A DNA stretch of 64,000 bases, taken from NCBI GenBank assembly GCA_902530595.1, contig CACAAX010000001.1, positions 1 to 64,000 of the forward strand, read 5' to 3'. Origin of the DNA: an uncultured Alphaproteobacteria bacterium. GTDB taxonomy: Bacteria > Pseudomonadota > Alphaproteobacteria > Rhodobacterales > Rhodobacteraceae. A program made the translations under genes and the position numbers. The notes beneath the pieces were generated by a model. That model did no database searches and had not been told where the DNA came from. It was given only the letters and a program-made list of their open reading frames with translations. The stretch's first letter is position 1. Each line of letters starts with the position of its first letter. Below are positions 57,246 to 64,000 of this stretch, piece by piece.

Positions 57246-58823
57246 ATGAAAAATATTGAAAACAAGGAAGGCAGTGAGACAATCGAATCATTGCCTTCCT
57301 CCACTAAATTAGCAATTGAGCTAAAAAATATTACTAAAAGGTTTGGTCATGTTGTAGCTAACAGTGACGTAAACCTTAAAGTCAGCACAGGTACTATCCA
57401 TGGAATAGTTGGAGAGAACGGTGCTGGCAAATCAACTTTAATGAATATTTTATTCGGCTTGTATAAGCCGGACAGTGGAATGATTTTTTTAAATGGTCAA
57501 GCAGTTGACGTGAACTCTCCAGAAAAATCTATAGCTCTAGGAATTGGTATGGTGCATCAGCATTTCATGTTGGTTCCGACCTTTACTGTTTTAGAGAATG
57601 CAATGCTTGGTAATGAAGGAAGCATGTTTTTGCAAAGTGGGGAGGAGTTTGCTCTTGATAGATTGAGAGGTTTATCAGAAAATTATGGGCTTGATGTTGA
57701 CTTTGAAGCGATAATATCAGAAACCCCGGTCGGAATGCAACAGCGGGTAGAAATTTTAAAAGCTCTCAACAGAGGAGCTAAAATTCTAATTTTAGACGAG
57801 CCAACAGGTGTCCTAACTCCGCAAGAGACTATTGGTTTATTTGATATTCTGAGATCTTTAAGGGAACAAGGGGTCACCATAGTTTTGATAACACATAAAC
57901 TTAAAGAGATCATGAGTATTACTGATACAGTATCGGTGATGCGAGGCGGAAAGGTTGTCGCAAATTTTTCTACAGAAAAAACATCACCTGAAGAGTTGGC
58001 TGAAAATATGGTTGGCAGAAAAGTGCTGTTATCAATTAAAAAGCCTACTTTAAAGGTAGGGAACCCAGTTCTTGAGGTAAAAAACGTTAGCCATGAAAGC
58101 AAAGATGGTGTCAATGTGCTGAAAGATATTTCATTCGATTTAAGGCAAGGAGAGATATTAGGAATTGCAGGAGTAGCTGGCAATGGACAATCGGAACTTT
58201 TGGATATTCTTTCGGGTATAGAGACTCTTCAGAGAGGGCAAATTACCGTTAATGATAAAACAATCCTGCCATACCAAGATTGGAATTCAAAAAAGGCAAG
58301 AGAGTTTGGCGTTGCTCATGTGCCCGAGGATAGACACAAAAGAGGTTTGGTATTACCTTTTTATAATTATGAAAATAGCATATTGGGTTACCATCGGAAT
58401 GAGGAGTATTCTAGTGGTTTTCTGATGGATAAAAGGAAAATATTTAATTTTGTGGATGACCTTGTTGAAAATTTTGATGTAAGACCTAGAAGCTCTTCAA
58501 TCTCTTCAAGCAAGTTATCTGGTGGAAATCAGCAAAAGTTGGTCTTGGCAAGAGAGATAGAAAGTAATCCAAAAATCCTTTTAGTTGGCCAACCTACTAG
58601 AGGAGTGGATATAGGAGCAATTGAAAGAATATATGAAGATTTAATGAAGTTGAAAAGTAAAGGTACAGCTATCTTACTTGTTTCAGTTGAGCTAGACGAA
58701 ATTATGTCTTTATCTGATAGAATTATAGTTATGAACCAAGGCAGTATCGTCGGAGAAACTAATAGTTCCGATGCAACTGAGTTAGACCTTGGAAAAATGA
58801 TGTCAGGTCTCGAAAAAGTTTAA
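57246..58823 (+). CDS. ABC importer ATPase with two ABC domains (nucleoside type)
   Basis: The 525-residue protein has two fused ABC domains. The first has intact Walker A GENGAGKST (near 59) and LDEPTGVLTP. The second has the degenerate Walker A GVAGNGQSE and signature LSGGNQQK, as usual in BMP-associated and sugar ATPases. It powers uptake with the two downstream permeases. Confidence 0.92.
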   Translation: MKNIENKEGSETIESLPSSTKLAIELKNITKRFGHVVANSDVNLKVSTGTIHGIVGENGAGKSTLMNILFGLYKPDSGMIFLNGQAVDVNSPEKSIALGIGMVHQHFMLVPTFTVLENAMLGNEGSMFLQSGEEFALDRLRGLSENYGLDVDFEAIISETPVGMQQRVEILKALNRGAKILILDEPTGVLTPQETIGLFDILRSLREQGVTIVLITHKLKEIMSITDTVSVMRGGKVVANFSTEKTSPEELAENMVGRKVLLSIKKPTLKVGNPVLEVKNVSHESKDGVNVLKDISFDLRQGEILGIAGVAGNGQSELLDILSGIETLQRGQITVNDKTILPYQDWNSKKAREFGVAHVPEDRHKRGLVLPFYNYENSILGYHRNEEYSSGFLMDKRKIFNFVDDLVENFDVRPRSSSISSSKLSGGNQQKLVLAREIESNPKILLVGQPTRGVDIGAIERIYEDLMKLKSKGTAILLVSVELDEIMSLSDRIIVMNQGSIVGETNSSDATELDLGKMMSGLEKV

Positions 58824-58832
58824 GAGGTTAGA

Positions 58833-59945
58833 ATGAGTGATAGTAATATTATTCCTAAATGGCTCTCGGTAGGCTTAATACCACTGATGAATTTGTTTCT
58901 AGCTTTTTGTGTGTCTGGATTATTTATTTTGTTTATTGGAGAAAATCCTTTTAGAGCAATTTCTGTCATGATAAAAGGCGCTTTCTATTACCCTGGGGCA
59001 ATAGGGTACACGCTTTATTATACAACTAACTTTATATTCACCGGACTTGCAGTTGCTCTAGCATTTCATGCTCGGCTCTTCAATATCGGTGGTGAAGGAC
59101 AGGCATATGTAGGTGGACTTGGGGTGGGTCTAGTATGCTTGGTTTTTGATCAGCATGTTGTCGGTTTTTTAGTTACGATATTAGCTATTTTGGGATCAGT
59201 TATTTTTGGGGCTATTTGGGGTATAATTCCAGGATACCTTCAAGCGAAAAGAGGTAGTCATATTGTGATAACAACAATTATGTTCAACTTTATCGCAGCA
59301 GCACTGATGGTGTATTTGTTGGTTAATGTAATAATAGAACCTGGACAGATGTCTCCTGAGACAAGAGACTTTGCATCAGGTGTGGGGTTGGTGCAAATAC
59401 ACATATTGGCAAAATATCTGGGATTAGATATAGCTATGTCCCCCTTAAATCTCTCTTTTATAGTCGCTCTAACTGTCTCGGTTGGTTTTTGGTTTTTAGT
59501 ATGGAGAACAAAGTTTGGTTATGAGGCGAGATCTCTTGGTCACTCGGAAACAGCAGCCATATATGCTGGTATTAAAGTATCATCTACAATTATAATTGTC
59601 ATGGCTATTTCTGGAGGTCTTGCTGGTCTGGTTGCAATTAATGAACTGTTGGGAGTGCACAATAAGCTGCTTTTGGGTTTTACGGCGGGATATGGCTTTA
59701 CTGGTATAGCAGTTGCCTTGATGGGAAGAAATCATCCTTTTGGTATATTTCTGGCCAGTCTTTTATTCGGAGCTTTGTACCAAGGTGGAACGGAATTAGA
59801 CTTTGAGTTTTCATCAATAACAAGGGAAATGGTTTTGCTTATTCAAGGTTTAATAATACTTTTTTCTGGAGCGTTAGCTTATATGTTAAACCCTTTAGTG
59901 GAGAGAGCTTACCTAAAGTATTACGGGAATTATAGTAGTGCCTGA
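58833..59945 (+). CDS. ABC importer permease 1 (nucleoside type)
   Basis: The 370-residue polytopic BPD_transp_2-family permease has FNIGGEGQAYVGGLG near 88-102 and ITTIMFNFIAAAL, typical of YufP/NupP-like proteins. It overlaps the next permease by 8 bases, implying equal production. Confidence 0.9.
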   Translation: MSDSNIIPKWLSVGLIPLMNLFLAFCVSGLFILFIGENPFRAISVMIKGAFYYPGAIGYTLYYTTNFIFTGLAVALAFHARLFNIGGEGQAYVGGLGVGLVCLVFDQHVVGFLVTILAILGSVIFGAIWGIIPGYLQAKRGSHIVITTIMFNFIAAALMVYLLVNVIIEPGQMSPETRDFASGVGLVQIHILAKYLGLDIAMSPLNLSFIVALTVSVGFWFLVWRTKFGYEARSLGHSETAAIYAGIKVSSTIIIVMAISGGLAGLVAINELLGVHNKLLLGFTAGYGFTGIAVALMGRNHPFGIFLASLLFGALYQGGTELDFEFSSITREMVLLIQGLIILFSGALAYMLNPLVERAYLKYYGNYSSA

Positions 59946-60912
59946 AAGTTTTCAACTTATAATCTCCTTGCTTGACTCCACTATTAGGATTGCAACACCA
60001 CTAATATTTTGTGCGATGGCGGGTATTTTTTCTGAGAGAAGTGGTATCATAGATATTGGATTAGAGGGCAAGATGCTGCTATCTGCTTTTGTAGCTGCAA
60101 CAGCGACATTCTTGACTGGGTCGCCAATTTTAGGATTATTTGCTGCTATTTTAGCTTCATGTGGTGCGTCTTTTATACATGGGTTCGCTTGTATTACAAA
60201 TAGAGGTGACCAAGTCATAAGTGGTTTAGCTATAAATATTCTAGCATCAGGCTTGACAATAACCTTAGGAATAGCTCTGTTCTCTAGAGGTGGTCAAACG
60301 CCGCCTTTAGCATCAGAACAAAGATTTATGCCTATTGAGTTTCCTTTTCTTGATGAGATGAGTTATGTTCCAGTTTTGGGGGATCTATTTGTTGAAGTAA
60401 TTTCAGGCCATAATATTCTAGTTTACCTTTCAGTTTTAGCCGTTTTTTTCACTTACTATGTAATTTTTAAAACTAGGTTTGGTCTTCGACTAAGGGCTGT
60501 AGGGGAGAAACCCGAAGCAGTTGATACTGCAGGGATTTCAGTAATTAAACTGCGATATCAATCTATTTTAATTGCCGGAATGTTATGCGGACTTGCAGGA
60601 GCTTATTTATCGATTGCTCATGGTGCGGGATTTGGAAGAGAGATGTCTGCCGGTAAAGGTTATATCGCGTTAGCAGCAATGATTTTTGGTAAATGGAACC
60701 CAATTCCAACTTTATTTGCGTGCCTTTTGTTCGGATTTTTAGAGGCATTAGGGGTAAGGCTAGAGGGAGTCGAGTTAATGTGGATTGGGGAAGTTCCAGT
60801 GCAAGTAATGCAGGCATTACCTTATGTTCTCACTGTAGTCTTGTTGGCTGGTTTTATTGGAAAAGCAAGGGCACCAGGAGCCATAGGCGTTCCCTATAGC
60901 AAAGAGGGTTAA
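59938..60912 (+). CDS. ABC importer permease 2 (nucleoside type)
   Basis: The 324-residue polytopic permease is of YufQ/NupQ type, with IFSERSGIIDIGLEGKMLLSAF and a C-terminal EVPVQVMQALPYVLTVV. The start is GTG inside the previous gene. Its end overlaps the convergent rimI gene by 4 bases. Confidence 0.9.
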   Translation: MPESFQLIISLLDSTIRIATPLIFCAMAGIFSERSGIIDIGLEGKMLLSAFVAATATFLTGSPILGLFAAILASCGASFIHGFACITNRGDQVISGLAINILASGLTITLGIALFSRGGQTPPLASEQRFMPIEFPFLDEMSYVPVLGDLFVEVISGHNILVYLSVLAVFFTYYVIFKTRFGLRLRAVGEKPEAVDTAGISVIKLRYQSILIAGMLCGLAGAYLSIAHGAGFGREMSAGKGYIALAAMIFGKWNPIPTLFACLLFGFLEALGVRLEGVELMWIGEVPVQVMQALPYVLTVVLLAGFIGKARAPGAIGVPYSKEG

Positions 60913-61328
60913 GTTTTTAAATTCAGTTTCATTATTATTGCATCCTCTCGTATACCTGAAATGTTTCTGTAATAATTTTTTCGAAATCCGTATTCTATAA
61001 AATTTAACGAAAGATACATATTTTTTGCTGGGATGTTATTAATTCCTACTTCAAGAATTATAAAGTCGGCTGCATAATATTTGGAAAAGCTTATAATACT
61101 CTTAAGTAACTTTTTCCCTAATCCTCTACCTCGGAAACTTTCTGCAACGCCAATAAAGTATATCTCTACCTCGCGATCGGTAAGACCTAGTATAGCTATG
61201 GCATTTTGCTCTTTTTCGATCTTGATATTTTTAGACTTCTGAAATTGTTTGAAATCTTCCAAAGAGAACTGAATTGACTCTATGTCTACACATTTCTTAT
61301 AGAGATTAAAATATTCCTCAGCTGACAT
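60909..61328 (-). CDS. rimI: RimI-like ribosomal-protein alanine N-acetyltransferase (GNAT)
   Basis: The 139-residue GNAT protein has acetyl-CoA loop V-A-E-S-FRGRGLGKKLL and the RimI-type ILEVGINNIPAKNMYLSLNFIEYGFRKNYY and EDAIIMKL. It follows tsaB with an 11-base overlap, the usual tsaB-rimI pair. Confidence 0.87.
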   Translation of the reverse strand: MSAEEYFNLYKKCVDIESIQFSLEDFKQFQKSKNIKIEKEQNAIAILGLTDREVEIYFIGVAESFRGRGLGKKLLKSIISFSKYYAADFIILEVGINNIPAKNMYLSLNFIEYGFRKNYYRNISGIREDAIIMKLNLKT

Positions 61329-61973
61329 CTAATGGTTTATCGAGTATTTTCGGTCCTTTATATTTGGCGAATAAAGACTGACCAGGTGATATGTATAAAG
61401 GCTTTGGTAAAAATTTTTCGGAACTTACCACTTTTCTTGAGAAATTAAGTAAATCTCGGATAGATATCTCATTTTGTTCGATAAATTTTCTTAGTTTAAT
61501 ACTTTTTGCTATTTCCTCCGCTTTATATCCAACAACTACTAAGTCAGAGTGATCGTCGAAGGTTTTAATATCTTCTATTTCTGAAGAGGATATAAAAATA
61601 GGCTCTTCATCTTTCAATATGCACCAGTAAATTTTATTACCTCTATATTTTAGGGAAATTAAAGCGGACTTATAGATTTTTGATAGAGCTTGAAACTTGT
61701 TTACACCTATTAGTTGAATAGGTAAGGAACAACAGACACCCTTCATAGCAGATATTGATGCCCTAATCCCGTTAAAATTTCCAGGCCCAGTACAGACCAC
61801 AATTCTTTTAATTTCATGTATCTTTAAATTATTTTTATTTAAAAAATCTGAGAGAAAAAAAAAATTTTATCAAAATCTGGTTGGTCTACATTTTTATAGT
61901 CAGAAAACACATTACGAATATCAAGCCCAAATTTTATATCTGAGGTAGTAAGGTCTACGGCGAGCGTGTTCAT
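61318..61973 (-). CDS. tsaB: tRNA threonylcarbamoyladenosine protein TsaB, reading frame broken at a T10 run
   Basis: TsaB partners TsaD in making t6A37 on tRNAs. The gene should start at ATG 61973 (MNTLAVDLTTSD, the usual nucleotide-binding beginning), but this frame stops after about 44 codons. The rest continues in another frame as SDFLNKNNLKIHEIKRIVVCTGPGNFNGIRAS, containing the TsaB landmark TGPGNF-x-GIR. The switch lies at a run of ten Ts (plus-strand As 61855-61864). The 656-base span lacks exactly one base of a full codon count, so eleven Ts would restore about 218 residues. An uncoupled ORF from 61800 lacks the N-terminal lobe. An assembly error or polymerase slippage is likelier than true loss, since t6A synthesis is usually essential. 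Confidence 0.82.
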
Positions 61974-61984
61974 GGCCTTATTTC

Positions 61985-62542
61985 TCAAGCTACAGGTCTA
62001 ACTTCGGTCACTTCAGGAATATAATGCTTAAGTAGATTTTCAATGCCCATTTTTAATGTCATCGTTGAAGAAGGACATCCAGCGCAAGCCCCTTGCATAT
62101 GCAAGTAGACTATTCCTTCCTGGAAACTCTGAAAAGTTATATCTCCGCCATCTTGAGCAACTGCCGGTCTAACCCTAGTATCTAAAAGGTCTGTTATTTT
62201 TTTTACTATTTCAATGTCAGGTCCATCATGAATTTTGTGCATTGAGTCTCTAGACTCTTCTTTTAATATTTCCTCACCAGATTGTAAAAAGTCCATAATC
62301 GTCCCCAGCAAAGCTGGCTTTATATGCTCCCATAAGAAATCTTCCCTCTTAGTAATTGTAATAAAGTCGCTGCCCAGAAAGACACCAACTACACCTTCTA
62401 CGCCAAACAGCTTTTTCGCTAAAGGTGAACTCTCAATATTATCACCCTCATTAAAGTTGGCGGTACCTGTGCCCAAAACGGTTTGACCAGGTAAGAACTT
62501 TAGCGTTGCCGGGTTGGGTGTCTCTTCTGTTTGGATGAACAT
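61985..62542 (-). CDS. NifU-family Fe-S scaffold/carrier protein
   Basis: The 185-residue protein has an N-terminal Nfu_N domain (FIQTEETPNPATLKFLPG) and a C-terminal NifU domain with Cys153-x2-Cys156 in GACAGCPSS and a VRPAVAQDGGDI lead-in. It carries 4Fe-4S clusters to target enzymes, plausibly including the succinate dehydrogenase encoded in the window. Confidence 0.92.
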   Translation of the reverse strand: MFIQTEETPNPATLKFLPGQTVLGTGTANFNEGDNIESSPLAKKLFGVEGVVGVFLGSDFITITKREDFLWEHIKPALLGTIMDFLQSGEEILKEESRDSMHKIHDGPDIEIVKKITDLLDTRVRPAVAQDGGDITFQSFQEGIVYLHMQGACAGCPSSTMTLKMGIENLLKHYIPEVTEVRPVA

Positions 62543-62603
62543 TATCTTTCTCCAGTAGTTATGTTTTTAATTTAGATAGTCACCATTCTAGCATTTTTCA
62601 AGG

Positions 62604-63062
62604 TTAAGATACAGCTTCAATTCTTTCCTTTGTCATTGAGCCTGGAACGATAGTAACAGGTATAGGCAAGTTTCCTCCGTCTCGTGAAACTAATTGGCTA
62701 ATTAATGGCCCAGGACCTTCACTCGAATTGTTTGCTCCTAAAACAAGTACCCCAACTTCCTTATCTTCCGAAATTTGATTAAGTACCTCAGTAGCTTTTT
62801 CTCCTTCTCGAATAACTAATTCAGCTTCAAGCTTTAGCTCGTCTTTCATCCAGTTTGAATATATTTGAAAATTTTCTTCAATCGTTTCTCTTGCTTCTTC
62901 TCTCATTTTTTCGGCAACGCCAAGCCAGTGTGTTTGATCTTGAGGTGTGATAATCGCCAGCACTTCAACACCACCACCAGTTTTAGCGGCTCTAGTCGCC
63001 GCATAGTGAAGCGCATTTAAGAACTCGGGACTATTATCCATTATGACTAAAAATTTTCTCAC
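62604..63062 (-). CDS. Universal stress protein (UspA family)
   Basis: The 152-residue protein has a single Usp fold: FLVIMDNSPEFLNALHYAATRA at the N-terminus and LVLGANNSSEGPGPLISQL. The classical G-2x-G-9x-G-S/T ATP loop is only partly recognisable. It sits between nifU and trpS, a conserved order in related genomes. Confidence 0.87.
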   Translation of the reverse strand: MRKFLVIMDNSPEFLNALHYAATRAAKTGGGVEVLAIITPQDQTHWLGVAEKMREEARETIEENFQIYSNWMKDELKLEAELVIREGEKATEVLNQISEDKEVGVLVLGANNSSEGPGPLISQLVSRDGGNLPIPVTIVPGSMTKERIEAVS

Positions 63063-63123
63063 AATTCCCCTATAAAAAAATTGCTATCCATAGTAACCTA
63101 AAAATCTAAGAAACATTAGATTT

Positions 63124-64000
63124 TTATTTCAAGAAACCGACTATCTCACGTGTCTTTTGTAATATTGGTCGAGAAATATGATCAGCTTCTTCAGAACCCA
63201 TTCGCAAAATTTCCACTATATATGTTTCTTCATTCAAAAGCTTCTTTATCTCTTTATTTATTGGATCAAGTTCAGAAATAAGGATATCTGATAGCTCATC
63301 TTTCAATTTTTTAAAATCTGATCCTGAAAATTGCTCCAATGTTTTTTCAATAGATTGATTGGCTAAAGTTGCATAGATTCCAAGCAAATTTTCTGCTTCT
63401 GGGCGGTTAACAAGTTCTTCTTTAACGCTCGGTATTTCAAAGGGATCGGTTTTTGCCTTTTGAATTTTTTTTCTAATAGAATCGCTATCATCGGTTAGGT
63501 TTATGCGAGACATCTCTGACGCTTCTGACTTAGACATTTTCTTGGTTCCATCTCTCAAAGACATTATTCTTGTGGCTGTTCCTTCTATAATTGGCTCCGG
63601 TATTGGGAAAAAGCCTGGCGTCTTGAAGTCATTATTAAATTTCATAGCTATATCACGAGTTAATTCGAGATGTTGTTTTTGGTCTTCACCTACCGGTACA
63701 TGAGTGGCGTGATAAGCAAGAATGTCCGCAGCCATTAGAGTTGGGTAACAATAAAGTCCAAGAGAAGCATTTTCTCTATTTTTCCCAGCCTTCTCTTTAA
63801 ATTGTGTCATACGATTCAGCCACCCAATTCTTGCTACACAATTGAATATCCATGCTAGCTCTGTATGTGTCGAGACTTGACTTTGGTTGAATATAATTGA
63901 ATTTTCTTGCCGTAAACCACAGGCTAGAAAAGCGGCGGTTACCTCGATAGTATTTCGGCGTAATTCTTTTGGATCTTGCCAATTGGTTATTGCATGAAGA
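63124..64000 (-). CDS. trpS: Tryptophanyl-tRNA synthetase, 5' end outside the window
   Basis: The frame is open to the right edge; the internal ATG at 63810 is not the start. Upstream codons read [20 protein letters not shown] and [36 protein letters not shown], all class I TrpRS sequence. KMSKS (in [10 protein letters not shown]) and [18 protein letters not shown] complete the active site. About 292 residues are visible; the HIGH-like motif lies beyond the edge. Confidence 0.95.
   Translation of the reverse strand, partial: LHAITNWQDPKELRRNTIEVTAAFLACGLRQENSIIFNQSQVSTHTELAWIFNCVARIGWLNRMTQFKEKAGKNRENASLGLYCYPTLMAADILAYHATHVPVGEDQKQHLELTRDIAMKFNNDFKTPGFFPIPEPIIEGTATRIMSLRDGTKKMSKSEASEMSRINLTDDSDSIRKKIQKAKTDPFEIPSVKEELVNRPEAENLLGIYATLANQSIEKTLEQFSGSDFKKLKDELSDILISELDPINKEIKKLLNEETYIVEILRMGSEEADHISRPILQKTREIVGFLK

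Noticed and set aside
57246..58823. Degenerate second Walker A as a sign of a broken ATPase
   Set aside because: A degenerate second nucleotide loop is normal for BMP-associated and sugar double-ABC proteins.
63797..63982. Basic 61-codon minus-strand frame at the right edge
   Set aside because: It is a shifted reading of trpS; the true TrpRS frame is open through the same DNA and gives family motifs.

Overview
The window looks like chromosomal DNA of an AT-rich, compact marine-type alphaproteobacterium, most plausibly a Rhodobacterales-like lineage. The pointers are conserved gene order and family content: secA divergent from ppiC-argJ-mutT; polA followed by a tiny NDUFS6-like zinc-finger gene; DUF2794 and an FYDLN-acid protein beside a tRNA-Ala; the F0 order atpI-B-E-F'-F; mdh-sucCD-sucAB-lpd; sdhCDAB; ethylmalonyl-CoA pathway genes; and the trpS-usp-nifU-tsaB-rimI string. 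This placement is inferred from gene content alone. No insertion sequence, prophage, CRISPR array or rRNA was seen, and no gene-free stretch exceeds 300 bases.

Region 1 (1-19 kb) is a surface-glycan region. Two tandem TPR/glycosyltransferase genes share near-identical DNA blocks. A PMT/ArnT-like membrane glycosyltransferase follows. A tightly coupled five-gene minus-strand operon (9386 to 4458) encodes a CMP-sugar synthetase-like protein, a GT2-cytidylyltransferase fusion, a Gfo/Idh/MocA dehydrogenase, a DAHP-synthase-like enzyme and a shikimate-dehydrogenase-like enzyme. I propose that it makes, activates and transfers an unusual ulosonic acid. Next come a DPM1-like/GtrA pair split by an apparent frameshift plus another PMT-like transferase, a PagL-like lipid A deacylase, a yjbH-yjbF-yjbE-type exopolysaccharide set coupled to uppS, a DUF1624 membrane protein and a WecA/MraY-type initiating transferase.

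Region 2 (19-36.7 kb) is housekeeping: mutT, argJ, ppiC, secA, map, a CinA-type domain protein, polA, a zf-CHCC protein, an ABC ATPase, a PfkB kinase, ATP synthase F0, a lytic transglycosylase lipoprotein, hspQ, a gamma-glutamyltransferase-like protein, DUF2794, tRNA-Ala(GGC) and an FYDLN protein. Region 3 (36.8-56 kb) is central carbon metabolism. A minus-strand operon mdh-sucC-sucD-sucA-sucB-lpd lies divergent from a plus-strand mcl-mch-sdhCDAB series. Then come ecm and ccr (divergent from each other), so TCA-cycle and ethylmalonyl-CoA (C2 assimilation) enzymes lie side by side, followed by a TIGR02186/TauE pair. Region 4 (56-64 kb) holds a BMP-type nucleoside ABC importer, then rimI, a frameshifted tsaB, nifU, a universal stress gene and the 3' part of trpS.

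Most convergent gene pairs overlap or nearly touch. The one clear intrinsic terminator found follows the yjbE-like gene, in the only roomy convergent gap.
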